Source of the DNA: Flagellimonas oceanensis
GTDB taxonomy: Bacteria > Bacteroidota > Bacteroidia > Flavobacteriales > Flavobacteriaceae
Assembly: GCF_003992595.1 (NCBI RefSeq)
Contig: NZ_RZNA01000017.1
Coordinates: forward strand, 62,001 to 126,000
Direction of reading: 5' to 3'
DNA: 64,000 nucleotides
In this document: piece by piece, positions 1-8,078 of the stretch
Numbering within the stretch: the stretch's first letter is position 1
Layout: every line of letters starts with the position of its first letter
Translations under genes and position numbers: made by a program
Notes under the pieces: model-generated
What the model was told of the DNA's origin: nothing
The model's database searches: none
The model's input: only the letters and a program-made list of their open reading frames with translations

Positions 1-520
1 TTTCTTCCATGGGACGTAAAATCCTCAACGAATAAAAAATATTGAAATCCGTCGGAAAGGCTATTTCCCTTGGTCTGGACAGCTCAACATCAATGGGGAC
101 CACAAGCGTGTTGCATTGCACCTTGGTAATGACATCCCCGGCATTGCTCCCCAACACCTTCTCCTTGAGTCCCGAAACACCTTTGGTTCCCATGACAATG
201 AGGTCGATGTTTTGTTCTTCGATGTGTTTTCTGATGGTGGGGATGAAAAAGCCGTATTCGTGCAGGGCGAAAAAAAAGTGATTGGCCTCAGTACTGTGCT
301 TTCTGCTCTGCTTGACCAAATCGGTCAATTTCTTCTTTGTGTTTTCCGAAGGTTCCCCTGTGGTTTCCTGAAAGGATTCCGCATCATTCTTGGTATCCAA
401 TAAGGTACCGACGTACAGCAAGTGGAAATTGCATTCCATTGCACTGAAAAGCATCTCGGCATACTTAAGTGCCCGAATGGAATTTTCTGAAAAGTCCGTT
501 GGGACAAGAACATTCTTCAT
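1..520 (-). CDS. Universal stress protein (UspA family), 3' end cut by window edge
   Basis: Reading from the ATG at 520, the minus strand is open to the window edge and begins MKNVLVPTDFSENSIRALKY, the standard UspA N-terminus. A nucleotide-binding loop of the form VMGTKGVSGLKEKVLGSNA follows at about residues 117-135, matching the G-2x-G-9x-G(S/N) signature of ATP-binding Usp proteins. After about residue 145 a second domain seems to start (EIAFPTDFN), so the full protein is probably a tandem two-domain Usp like the one at 3660-4481. It lies 88 bases downstream of the receiver-CRP regulator on the same strand and has its own box-bearing promoter. Usp proteins are cytoplasmic stress-survival factors; the exact role is unknown. 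Confidence 0.9.
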   Translation of the reverse strand, partial: MKNVLVPTDFSENSIRALKYAEMLFSAMECNFHLLYVGTLLDTKNDAESFQETTGEPSENTKKKLTDLVKQSRKHSTEANHFFFALHEYGFFIPTIRKHIEEQNIDLIVMGTKGVSGLKEKVLGSNAGDVITKVQCNTLVVPIDVELSRPREIAFPTDFNIFYSLRILRPMEE

Positions 521-540
521 TAGGTCATAAATTGATGGTG

Positions 541-582
541 CAATTTTATCATTCGGTAGGTCAAACCAAATGATAAATATCA
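541..582 (-). promoter_or_regulatory. Candidate CRP/FNR-type box plus -7 element for the Usp gene
   Basis: The palindrome TGATAAATATCA lies at 571-582, and a near-consensus Bacteroidetes -7 element (TAAAATTG on the minus strand) at 541-548. A TTTG lies 18 bases upstream of that -7 element. The box centre is 32 bases from the -7 centre, which places it near -41 from the inferred start site. That is the class II position for CRP/FNR activators. The gene for such a regulator ends 26 bases away. Confidence 0.55.
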
Positions 583-608
583 CTTACGCCATTTACGACC
601 CATATTTT

Positions 609-1658
609 CTAGTGAACATGTTGGAGTGCCTCCTTGTCAAGGACCATGATATTCCTGTTTTCGATGGCAATAAGGCCTTCGTTTTTAAAATCGGAAAGGG
701 TTCTGATAAGACTTTCGGTCGCAATGCCCGCAACCCCGGCCAAATCGCTTCGGGCAATTTTCAAGGGCCCCTGTTTGTCCCTATTCACTGCCTTACAGAA
801 CATCAAAAGGGTCTGTGCCGTTTTTTTCCGCACCGAACTATAGGCCATTTGCAGCAATTGGTTCTTTATTTTGGCCAGATCCCCGGTTATGACATCCATC
901 AGTTCCAAGGAAACACTTTTGTTGTCTTCCAGGATTCCCTTTACCTTTTCCTTGGAGATTCCGGCCAGTTCCACATCTTCCATCGCCAATGCATATTCTT
1001 GGTACGGCATATGGTCCGTCAAAGAGGTAAATCCCAAAAAATCATCTTCGGAATATACGGATGTTATGAGTTCTTTTCCCTCCTCATCCAATCCACAACT
1101 TTTCACAACCCCCTTTAATATCAGGTACACCATATTGGAATGGTCCCCTTTGGAATAAATGGTCTCATCCTTTTTGAAGGACAATGCCTCGCCATGGTCA
1201 TCAAAAAAATTCTTGAGTTCGTTGAGCGAACGTATTTCGGGTTCTCCAGGTCCTTTTGACGGGTGTTCCGCCAATGCGGTCTCCATCTGTTCGGCCTTTT
1301 CCAAACGGCAGTGGATGGCCGACAAAAGTTCTTCCTCTTCAAATGGCTTGGTCAAGTAATCATCGGCCCCAAGGTTCATCCCCCTTCGTACATCCTGTCT
1401 TTCGGTTTTGGCCGATATAAAGATAAAAGGGATATAACGGGTAGCCTCAACGGATGAGAGCTGTTCCAATACTTCGTAACCATCCATTTCCGGCATCATG
1501 ATATCACACAGGACCAAGTCCGGATGTTCTTTGATCGCTTTCTGTACCGCTATCTTTCCATTGGACGCCGCAGATACATCAAAACCGGACAATTCCAACA
1601 GTTCCGCAACATTTTCCCGTAGGGAATTATCATCCTCCACCAGTAAGATTTTCTTCAT
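609..1658 (-). CDS. Response regulator with receiver, cNMP-binding and CRP-type HTH domains
   Basis: This is a 349-residue hybrid regulator. Residues 1-120 form a receiver domain with the acidic pair D9/D10, phospho-acceptor D52 (in CDIMMPEMDG), S82 and K104. Residues about 145-265 are a CRP-like beta-barrel, and 299-345 a CRP-type winged helix. In the recognition helix E315 and R319 align with the Glu and Arg that contact the TGA half-site in CRP and FNR. No cysteine cluster of the oxygen-sensing FNR type is present, so input is likely phosphorylation rather than an Fe-S cluster. It overlaps the kinase gene by 29 bases, so the two are almost certainly co-transcribed cognate partners. It is the probable activator of the TGA-N6-TCA promoters in this cluster (inference). 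Confidence 0.93.
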   Translation of the reverse strand: MKKILLVEDDNSLRENVAELLELSGFDVSAASNGKIAVQKAIKEHPDLVLCDIMMPEMDGYEVLEQLSSVEATRYIPFIFISAKTERQDVRRGMNLGADDYLTKPFEEEELLSAIHCRLEKAEQMETALAEHPSKGPGEPEIRSLNELKNFFDDHGEALSFKKDETIYSKGDHSNMVYLILKGVVKSCGLDEEGKELITSVYSEDDFLGFTSLTDHMPYQEYALAMEDVELAGISKEKVKGILEDNKSVSLELMDVITGDLAKIKNQLLQMAYSSVRKKTAQTLLMFCKAVNRDKQGPLKIARSDLAGVAGIATESLIRTLSDFKNEGLIAIENRNIMVLDKEALQHVH

Positions 1659-3165
1659 TTTCCTTGTTATTTATTGGTATATACAGTGTGAATGTGGATC
1701 CTTTCCCATGTTCACTTTTAAAGGTCACATTGGAATCGAGGTTGTGTAAATGCTGTCTTACGATATTCAGTCCAATACCCGTTCCCTGCACCGTGAGCAC
1801 ATTACTGGCCCTGAAATATCTGTCAAAAATAAAAGGTTGGTCCTCTGGGGGTATGCCCAACCCTTTGTCGATTATATCAATGTGGAGTCGTCCGTTCCTC
1901 TCTGATACCGAAAGTTCAATTTCCGTATCCTCTGGGGAGTATTTAATGGCATTGTGCACCAAATTGGACAGGGCCAGGCCCATGATCTTCTCATCAAACT
2001 CCACGGTTATCCCATCAATGTTCTCTGGGTATTTGATTCGCTGTCCCTCTTTGAGCAAGGTATTGGCATCGTAAACAACTTCATTGATCAATTTGCTCAA
2101 GGGAAACGAGGTAATGTTGTACTTTACCTTCCCCAGGTCCAATCGTTCTATGGACAAAAAATCAGTCAGGATATTGTCCAAGTATTTGACCTTGGACTTA
2201 ATGGTCCCGATATGCTTGTCCCTTTTATCCTGTTGTTCAGATTCCGTATATTTTTTCAGCAGGGAAGTTGAAGTCAATATACTGGACAAGGGTGTCTTGA
2301 ACTCATGTGATACCAAAGACAAAAACTTGGTCTTCAGCTCATTCAGTTTTTTCTCCGCTTGAAGGGCCTGCTGCAACTGCTGTGTACGTTCCTCTACCTT
2401 GTTCTCCAGTTGTTGTGTATAGTTTTTACGCTCCGTGATGTCCAGTACAATGGCAACGAACACCCTTTGTTTTCCCAAAAAGGAAAGTTGAAGGTGTACC
2501 TCCACTGGGTATGTGGTGCCATCTTTCCGTTGATGCACGGATTCAAAGACCACTTTCTCCTTTTTGCCGGACATCAAGGGGGAGACCAATCTGGTAAACA
2601 CTTCCTCGCTGAGCTCTGGTTTGATGTCCAACACCAACATTTGACGCAGCTCCTCTATGGTATATCCCAAATTGTGTTGGGCACCCTTGTTCACATTGAT
2701 GAAAACAAGTGATTCCGCATCGAAAACATAGATTTCATTCAAGGTTTCGTCAAAAATCCGAAACCAGTGCTCCATCGCTTCTTCTGCCTTTTTTTGCTCC
2801 GTCACATCCATGATCAGGGCCAAAACATATTTTTTCTTGCGCAATTTGAAAGGATTGAGGCTTATTTCCAAAGGGAATTCCCCTCCATCTTTACGGCGCC
2901 CTACCAGGTCCCTGCCCTTGCCCATTTGTCTGGCCTTTCCCTCATGCATGAAGTTTTGCGCCAATCCCGAATGATGGTCCCTTACCTTTTGAGGCAGTAA
3001 AATCCGCATAGGTTGGCCGATGAGTTCATCGTCTTCATAACCGAACAGGGTATTGGTAGTGGAATTACTGGCGGTAATGAGCTGCTGTTCATCGACCACA
3101 AGGATTCCTTCGGAGATGACCTCCGATAACATACTGAGCACATTACTTTTTTCAAATAGTTCCAA
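1630..3165 (-). CDS. PAS-PAS sensor histidine kinase, cognate of the receiver-CRP regulator
   Basis: The 511-residue protein has no obvious membrane segment, so it is probably cytoplasmic. Two PAS domains (about 8-125 and 132-247, each ending in an LDITE/MDVTE-type motif) are followed by a coiled coil (250-280), a HisKA domain with H287 in SLVSHEFKTPLSS, and a HATPase domain with N-box N405, DKGLGIP and GTGIGLNIV. The predicted start at 3165 is TTG; an internal ATG at 3132 would remove only 11 residues ahead of the first PAS domain. The 3' end overlaps the regulator gene. The box at 3184-3195 lies only about 20 bases upstream, a position where a bound regulator would hinder rather than help this promoter, so autorepression is possible (inference). 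The PAS ligand is unknown; redox or energy sensing would fit the neighbours. Confidence 0.93.
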   Translation of the reverse strand: MELFEKSNVLSMLSEVISEGILVVDEQQLITASNSTTNTLFGYEDDELIGQPMRILLPQKVRDHHSGLAQNFMHEGKARQMGKGRDLVGRRKDGGEFPLEISLNPFKLRKKKYVLALIMDVTEQKKAEEAMEHWFRIFDETLNEIYVFDAESLVFINVNKGAQHNLGYTIEELRQMLVLDIKPELSEEVFTRLVSPLMSGKKEKVVFESVHQRKDGTTYPVEVHLQLSFLGKQRVFVAIVLDITERKNYTQQLENKVEERTQQLQQALQAEKKLNELKTKFLSLVSHEFKTPLSSILTSTSLLKKYTESEQQDKRDKHIGTIKSKVKYLDNILTDFLSIERLDLGKVKYNITSFPLSKLINEVVYDANTLLKEGQRIKYPENIDGITVEFDEKIMGLALSNLVHNAIKYSPEDTEIELSVSERNGRLHIDIIDKGLGIPPEDQPFIFDRYFRASNVLTVQGTGIGLNIVRQHLHNLDSNVTFKSEHGKGSTFTLYIPINNKENEENLTGGG

Positions 3166-3183
3166 AACAATATATAAATTTAC

Positions 3184-3226
3184 TGATCTTGGTCATGGGA
3201 GGAAAGTTTTTACATGACTATATTTA
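3184..3226 (+). promoter_or_regulatory. Candidate CRP/FNR-type box plus -7 element for the TerB-like gene
   Basis: TGATCTTGGTCA lies at 3184-3195 and TATATTTA, one mismatch from TAnnTTTG, at 3219-3226. Box centre to -7 centre is 33 bases. The same 12-base box recurs at 4614-4625 with the same spacing. No clear -33 TTTG is visible, as expected for an activator-dependent promoter. The inferred start site is about 20 bases before the ATG at 3252. Confidence 0.6.
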
Positions 3227-3251
3227 GGTTTTAGCACTAAAATTTAAGAAA

Positions 3252-3659
3252 ATGTTGGATTCTAAAAAAGACCTTGGAAACGAATTTTACCAAAATCTGG
3301 GTAAATTATTCTATGCCATGGCCATGGCAGACCACAGTATACATATGAAGGAAATGGAAAAGCTCAACGAAGTGGTTCGTGACCATTGGTTGGAGATTGA
3401 TGATATCGAGGACGAATACGGCACTGATGCCGCTTTTCAGATCATCACTGTTTTCGATTGGCTATTGGACTACGAGAAGGACAGTGAGGAATTCTATGAG
3501 GAATTCGAAGCTTTTTACATGGACCATAAACTTCTTTTCACCTCAAAAGTGAAACAGCTGGCCATGTCCACATCAAGGGCCATTGCCGCATCGTTTGCTG
3601 GCAGCAATAAGTCCGAATTGATTTTGTTGGGACGTCTACAGTTACTCTTCGAAAAATAA
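3252..3659 (+). CDS. TerB-like small acidic protein of unknown function
   Basis: This 135-residue, predicted all-helical, soluble protein contains the segment LGKLFYAMAMADHSIHMKEM followed by an acidic stretch. It resembles the TerB/tellurite-resistance-like fold, where a conserved helix pair carries acidic metal-binding residues. I recognise the fold type only from this pattern; function is unknown. The gene diverges from the kinase gene and carries one of the four proposed CRP/FNR-type promoters, so it should be part of the local stress regulon. Its TAA at 3657-3659 directly abuts the stop codon of the opposing Usp gene at 3660-3662, leaving no space for a terminator, so the two transcripts must overlap. 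Confidence 0.7.
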   Translation: MLDSKKDLGNEFYQNLGKLFYAMAMADHSIHMKEMEKLNEVVRDHWLEIDDIEDEYGTDAAFQIITVFDWLLDYEKDSEEFYEEFEAFYMDHKLLFTSKVKQLAMSTSRAIAASFAGSNKSELILLGRLQLLFEK

Positions 3660-4481
3660 TCAAAGTTTGATGGTCATCACGGGCATCTTTGCGTGATTGG
3701 ATACATTTTCCGCCAAACTGCCCACAACGAAATGTGCCAAGCCTTTGCGTCCATGGGTTGGGATGACCAATAAATCGGCATCCTTCTCAAAACAATAGTT
3801 CAAGATACCACGTTCCACACTGTGGTGGTTGTAAAAATCCACTTTGACATCTTTACCGATTTCCCCTTTAAAGGATTCCATTCTTTTCTCCACATCATCA
3901 TGCCCCATAAAATTGGCGCCAGCTGAATTGATGTAAACAACCTCCAAGGAAGCCGAGAACAACTCAGCATACGTTTTGGCCTTCCGATAAACCGGAATGC
4001 ACTCCTTGCCAAGGTCACAGGCCATGACCATTTTGTTGATGGTAAAATCCTTGTGCGGTTTTTTGATGACGATCACGGGCAGTTCAGAGGAGCGAACCAC
4101 TTTTTCCGTGTTGGAACCCACGAACAGGTCACTGAAGCCACTGGTTCCATGGGAGCCCATGACGACCAGGTCACAATTTTGTTCTTTAGCCACTTGGTTT
4201 ACCTCACCGAAATCCTTGTAATTTTGAATGATAGTGGACACAGCGACATTTTGAAGATATTGCCTTTTCGTAAATTCCTTGATTTTTTCCTTGGCCAGTT
4301 TCAAAAAATATTTGGCCTCAGCTTCTTCGGCAATTTCCGAGTTCGCCAATATGGAATCGGACATACCGATCATATGCAACAAAACAATACCTGCCCCGTG
4401 TTGCTTGGCCAATATGGCAGCAACTTCCAAGGCATATTCGGAATAGGCTGAGAAATCGACGGGTACCAATATTTTTTTCAT
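3660..4481 (-). CDS. Tandem universal stress protein (two UspA domains)
   Basis: I chose the ATG at 4481 because the protein then starts MKKILVPVDFSAYSEYALEV, the typical Usp start. An upstream in-frame ATG at 4541 would add 20 atypical residues. The result is 273 residues in two Usp domains: domain 1 has VMGSHGTSGFSDLFVGSNTE at about 125-145, and domain 2 ends with VIPTHGRKGLAHFVVGSLAE. Both fit the G-2x-G-9x-G(S) nucleotide-binding loop. Usp proteins respond to starvation, hypoxia and uncoupling in many bacteria. Its promoter carries the same box as the TerB-like gene. It follows cbpM on the same strand after about 160 bases. Confidence 0.9.
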   Translation of the reverse strand: MKKILVPVDFSAYSEYALEVAAILAKQHGAGIVLLHMIGMSDSILANSEIAEEAEAKYFLKLAKEKIKEFTKRQYLQNVAVSTIIQNYKDFGEVNQVAKEQNCDLVVMGSHGTSGFSDLFVGSNTEKVVRSSELPVIVIKKPHKDFTINKMVMACDLGKECIPVYRKAKTYAELFSASLEVVYINSAGANFMGHDDVEKRMESFKGEIGKDVKVDFYNHHSVERGILNYCFEKDADLLVIPTHGRKGLAHFVVGSLAENVSNHAKMPVMTIKL

Positions 4482-4582
4482 GACATCCAGTATTAAAACA
4501 AAATGGTCTTTATCCTTTTCACAGGAAATGGCTGTTTCCAAAGCTCCATTTCCAAAACCATTATGATCATTAATGTTTTCCC

Positions 4583-4625
4583 TAAAAATAAAACGGGGAT
4601 GTCTCGATTCCTATGATCTTGGTCA
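4583..4625 (-). promoter_or_regulatory. Candidate CRP/FNR-type box plus -7 element for the tandem Usp gene
   Basis: TGATCTTGGTCA at 4614-4625 is identical to the box at 3184-3195. The minus-strand TATTTTTA at 4583-4590 matches TAnnTTTG except for the last base. Box centre to -7 centre is 33 bases. The inferred transcript would have a leader of about 37 bases to the ATG at 4541 or 97 bases to the preferred ATG at 4481, so the leader length does not settle the start. Confidence 0.6.
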
Positions 4626-4643
4626 TGTCAAAAACGGCAATGA

Positions 4644-4934
4644 TCATTCCAGTGCATCCAGTTTCTTTTTTAGGGATGCCACCTCTTGCTGTAAGTTTTC
4701 CACTTGCGTCAAAAGATGATGGATGGCCTGAATCCCTTCGGGATTGATATCCAATTCGTTGTGCAAACGCACCATTTTTTCCAGAAGGGGAAGGTCTTCC
4801 ACATGAAGTCGCCCCTTCTCTTCCTGGTACTCCACTTGCAGAATCTCATACTCGTACATAGCGTACACAAAAGATTCCCCAACCCCATGGCGTTCACAAA
4901 AAGTCTTTACCGATATGTAGTTTTCCTGTTTCAT
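4644..4934 (-). CDS. cbpM: CbpM-like chaperone modulator (MerR-type HTH)
   Basis: This 96-residue protein has an N-terminal MerR-like helix-turn-helix (ISVKTFCERHGVGESFVYAM) and a C-terminal coiled coil (about 70-94, TQVENLQQEVASLKKKLDAL). That is the size and layout of CbpM, the partner that inhibits the J-domain activity of CbpA. It begins 6 bases after the end of the DnaJ-like gene, the usual cbpA-cbpM order, so both are translated from one message. DNA binding is not implied: in the family the HTH-like fold serves protein contact. Confidence 0.88.
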   Translation of the reverse strand: MKQENYISVKTFCERHGVGESFVYAMYEYEILQVEYQEEKGRLHVEDLPLLEKMVRLHNELDINPEGIQAIHHLLTQVENLQQEVASLKKKLDALE

Positions 4935-4940
4935 GTCTCT

Positions 4941-5855
4941 TTATAGTAGGTTGGTTTTTTCCAAGGATTCAAATAACGATTGCTGCTCTGGGGTCAATTT
5001 CTTGGGTATTTTCACGGTATAGGTAAGGTACAAATCGCCGAACTGCCCTTCTTTCTTGTATTTAGGGAACCCCTTACCCTTGAGTTTCACCTTGGTGCCG
5101 TTGTCCGTACCCGGTGCCACTTTCAACTTCACTTTTCCTGTTAAGGTATCCACTTGTATTTCGCCTCCCAGCACTGCTTTTACCAATGGAATCTCGACCG
5201 TTTTATATAGGTTGGCACCGTCCCGTTTGAATGCTGTATTGTTAACTATGGAAAAGGTAATGTAGAGGTCGCCCGCGGGTCCACCCTCAATGCCAGCCCC
5301 CCCATGCCCTTTGATTTTGATGGTCTGCCCATCCTCGATACCCGCGGGAATGGTCAAGCGGATGTTCTTCCCATTTACCGTGAGTGTTTGTTTTTGGGTG
5401 GTGTACACATCCATCAGGGACAATTGAAGCTGTGCATTGTAATCCTGTCCCCTAAATCGTACCCGCTGTCCGCTGGCTCCGAACCCAGAGCCGCCTCCAC
5501 CGAACATGGACTCAAAAAAGTCTGAAAAATCCTGGGCAGAGCCTCCGGAACGGCTGTAGGTATAGCCCGAATAATCGCGGGCATGCCCCTGTTGGGCCCG
5601 GGATCGTTTGGCCTTTTCAAATTCCTCAGCGTGTTGCCAGTCCTTTCCATACTCATCGTATTTTTTCCTTTTTTCCGGATCTGAAAGCACTTCGTTGGCC
5701 TCATTGACCCGCTTGAAATTTTTTTCCGCCTCCTGATCGTTGGGATTCAGGTCGGGATGGTACTTTCGTGCTAGCTTGCGATAGGCTTTTTTTATTTGGT
5801 CGGTGGATGCTTTTTTGTCCACCCCCAATACGCTGTAATAATCGATAAAATCCAT
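4941..5855 (-). CDS. cbpA: CbpA-type DnaJ co-chaperone (curved DNA-binding protein family)
   Basis: The 304-residue protein has a J domain (5-70) with the HPD triad at 33-35. A Gly/Phe/Ser-rich linker follows (about 85-130), and then the two C-terminal substrate-binding beta domains (135-300). There is no zinc-finger domain, which separates CbpA from classical DnaJ. It would stimulate Hsp70 (DnaK) ATP hydrolysis and may also bind DNA. The next gene encodes its modulator CbpM. Upstream, a TGA-N6-TCA box precedes a good -7 element, so it should respond to the same signal as the Usp genes. In E. coli cbpA is a stationary-phase gene, which fits a stress regulon. Confidence 0.92.
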   Translation of the reverse strand: MDFIDYYSVLGVDKKASTDQIKKAYRKLARKYHPDLNPNDQEAEKNFKRVNEANEVLSDPEKRKKYDEYGKDWQHAEEFEKAKRSRAQQGHARDYSGYTYSRSGGSAQDFSDFFESMFGGGGSGFGASGQRVRFRGQDYNAQLQLSLMDVYTTQKQTLTVNGKNIRLTIPAGIEDGQTIKIKGHGGAGIEGGPAGDLYITFSIVNNTAFKRDGANLYKTVEIPLVKAVLGGEIQVDTLTGKVKLKVAPGTDNGTKVKLKGKGFPKYKKEGQFGDLYLTYTVKIPKKLTPEQQSLFESLEKTNLL

Positions 5856-5902
5856 AGGTCCGTACCGTAATCTTAAATTTCGTTTCCCTTAATTGACTCA
5901 TT

Positions 5903-5946
5903 CAAATTTCGCTAAAAATCTTCTTTTATTCCAATGACCATTATCA
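5903..5946 (-). promoter_or_regulatory. Candidate CRP/FNR-type box plus -7 element for cbpA-cbpM
   Basis: TGACCATTATCA lies at 5935-5946 and the minus-strand GAAATTTG at 5903-5910 (TAnnTTTG with one mismatch). Box centre to -7 centre is 34 bases, and the leader to the ATG at 5855 would be about 43 bases. In the other direction, toward upp, no -7 element sits at the matching distance, so activation is predicted only for cbpA. Confidence 0.5.
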
Positions 5947-6034
5947 GTGTCCAAACAAGTCTTTTGAGTCGGGATTTTCATTTTCATATGTTCCCAACAA
6001 CATTTACCTTTAAGAAAAATCAATTCCCGACGCC

Positions 6035-6688
6035 ATGATCATCCATCAGTTTGACCAGACCAATTCCATCCTCAATACTTTTATTTCAGAGATCAGGGAC
6101 GTGGAAATTCAACAGGACTCCATGCGTTTCCGGCGGAACATTGAACGCATTGGCGAGGTTTTGGCCTACGAAATGAGCAAGACATTGGTGTATGGGGCAA
6201 AGACCGTTCAAACACCTTTGGGCACCAAAAAATCCTTTCTGTGTTCGGACAAATTGGTGCTGTGTTCGGTACTCAGGGCGGGACTTCCGCTCCACCATGG
6301 GATCTTGGGTTATTTTGATGGGGCCGAAAACGCCTTCATCTCGGCATACCGACACCATCCCAACAACGACGATGCCTTTGAGGTCATCGTGAAATACTTT
6401 GCCGCTCCTTCCCTTGATGGTAAGGTTTTAGTGTTGACAGACCCGATGTTGGCCACGGGAAAAACCTTGGAAAATGTACTTGATGCCCTAAAGAGCCATG
6501 GAACGCCCAAACAAATCCATATTATATCCGTCATCGGTTCCAAGTCCGGGGTAGCCAAGGTGGAACGGGATTTTCCAAAGGACACCCAACTGTGGATTGC
6601 CGCTGTTGATGATGAACTGACAAGCAAAGGATATATCGTGCCCGGACTGGGCGACGCAGGGGATTTGAGCTATGGTATCAAACTGTAA
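6035..6688 (+). CDS. upp: Uracil phosphoribosyltransferase
   Basis: The 217-residue cytoplasmic enzyme converts uracil and PRPP to UMP (pyrimidine salvage). The PRPP-binding loop is at 132-144 (LVLTDPMLATGKT), and the uracil-binding flap at 199-210 (GYIVPGLGDAGD), near the C-terminus as in the family. The length is normal. The gene diverges from cbpA-cbpM and converges on the metallo-beta-lactamase gene, with only 13 bases between the stops. A TACCTTTA at 6005-6012 could be its -7 element. Whether upp belongs to the neighbouring stress regulon is unclear. Confidence 0.93.
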   Translation: MIIHQFDQTNSILNTFISEIRDVEIQQDSMRFRRNIERIGEVLAYEMSKTLVYGAKTVQTPLGTKKSFLCSDKLVLCSVLRAGLPLHHGILGYFDGAENAFISAYRHHPNNDDAFEVIVKYFAAPSLDGKVLVLTDPMLATGKTLENVLDALKSHGTPKQIHIISVIGSKSGVAKVERDFPKDTQLWIAAVDDELTSKGYIVPGLGDAGDLSYGIKL

Positions 6689-6701
6689 CGCCCCGCTCCC
6701 C

Positions 6702-8072
6702 TTACAATGGAATTTCAACCACTTCGTACATTTCGGGGATATGACAGTTCCACCCGAATTTCTCATGGATTCTTTCCCTATAAACATCCATTGCAGACCT
6801 TTCCCCGTGGACCAAAAAGACTTTTTCGGGAACGTTTTTTATGGAACCCATCCATGTCAACAGTTCCGCTTGGTCCGCATGGGCGGATAAACTCTCCAAA
6901 TGATGTACTTTGGCCTTGATAGATATGTACTTTCCGTAAATTTTAAGTTCCGTGGCCCCTTCGAGCAGTTTTCGGCCCCGGGTCTCTTCCGCTTGGAATC
7001 CAACGAGCAGGATGGAAGTCGATTCCAAATCCCCCAATTGCTTGATATAGGTAAGCACCCGTCCCCCTGTGACCATGCCACTGCCTGCAATCACAATTTT
7101 GGGTCGTGGGTCATCAATGGTCTCCCAAGTTTCGGCATATGAACTCACGATTGAAATATGATTGCACATATTGTGGTATTCCTCCAAAGTAAGTTTGTGC
7201 CAACTTGGAAATTCCTCGAACACTTCCAAGACATTGTTTCCCATGGGGCTGTCCACAAAAATGGGAATGTTCGGAATCCTGTTCATTCTGTACAGTTTCC
7301 ACAATTGATACATTAAGGACTGCAAGCGTTCCACGGCAAATGAGGGGATGATCAAGGTTCCCTTTTTCTGCAAGGTTTCCTTCACGAGCTCCGTCAAGAT
7401 GTGCTCCACATCCTCCTCTGGGTGCAACCTGTCCCCATAGGTGCTCTCCACAAACAGATAATCCGCCCATTCGGGTTGTTTCGGAGGATTGAGCAATTCG
7501 TCCTGTTGGCGTCCCACATCCCCCGAGAACACCAATCGTTTTCCATAAAGGTCCATTTCGATATAAGTGGAACCGATAATATGTCCGTTGTACAAAAATG
7601 TTGCTGAGCAATTATCGGAAAGCACAACCGCTTTACCTTCTTCTATCTGCTCAAAAAACTTCAATGCAAAAGCTGCGTCCTCTTCGGTGTACAAGGGAAG
7701 AGCGGGGTCATGTTTGCTATAATGCCCCTCATTGGCCCTCTTCGCTTCCTCTTCCTGTATCTTGGCGCTGTCCTCCAGAATGATCCTTGCGATTTCGAGC
7801 GTGGGCGCTGTTCCCAAAATTTTACCCCGAAATCCATGTCGCACCAACAGCGGTATATAGCCGCAATGGTCCAAATGACCATGGGTAAGCAGCACATAAT
7901 CCATTTCAGACACATCCACGGGCAAACGTTCCCAGTTGTGCTCCCGCAAGTCCTTTAGGCCTTGGAACAAACCACAGTCCACCATGATTTTGACCTCCTC
8001 GGTCTCCAAATAATATTTTGATCCGGTCACGGTTCCCGAAGCACCAAAAAAATGGATGTTCAATTTTTTCAT
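6702..8072 (-). CDS. Metallo-beta-lactamase/beta-CASP RNA-processing exonuclease-like protein
   Basis: The 456-residue protein starts with the metallo-beta-lactamase fold: GASGTVTGSKYYLE, then the zinc motif HGHLDH at 64-69. A beta-CASP insertion follows and then a C-terminal RMMBL-type segment with LSAHADQAELL and LVHGE. This architecture is that of the YSH1/CPSF-73-like family, which cleaves RNA (some members act on DNA). The expected substrate is therefore nucleic acid, in the cytoplasm. It starts 6 bases after the ATP-cone/nuclease gene ends, so the two form an operon. The pair is next to stress genes, suggesting a role in RNA turnover under stress (inference). Confidence 0.9.
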   Translation of the reverse strand: MKKLNIHFFGASGTVTGSKYYLETEEVKIMVDCGLFQGLKDLREHNWERLPVDVSEMDYVLLTHGHLDHCGYIPLLVRHGFRGKILGTAPTLEIARIILEDSAKIQEEEAKRANEGHYSKHDPALPLYTEEDAAFALKFFEQIEEGKAVVLSDNCSATFLYNGHIIGSTYIEMDLYGKRLVFSGDVGRQQDELLNPPKQPEWADYLFVESTYGDRLHPEEDVEHILTELVKETLQKKGTLIIPSFAVERLQSLMYQLWKLYRMNRIPNIPIFVDSPMGNNVLEVFEEFPSWHKLTLEEYHNMCNHISIVSSYAETWETIDDPRPKIVIAGSGMVTGGRVLTYIKQLGDLESTSILLVGFQAEETRGRKLLEGATELKIYGKYISIKAKVHHLESLSAHADQAELLTWMGSIKNVPEKVFLVHGERSAMDVYRERIHEKFGWNCHIPEMYEVVEIPL

Positions 8073-8078
8073 GAGTAT

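Noticed and set aside
570..1118. Long open frame on the plus strand inside the receiver-CRP gene
   Set aside because: Antisense shadow; the minus-strand protein has clear domains and catalytic residues while this frame shows none.
5935..5946. CRP/FNR-type box as an activator of upp
   Set aside because: No -7-like element lies 32-34 bases away in the rightward direction, whereas a good one exists leftward for cbpA.
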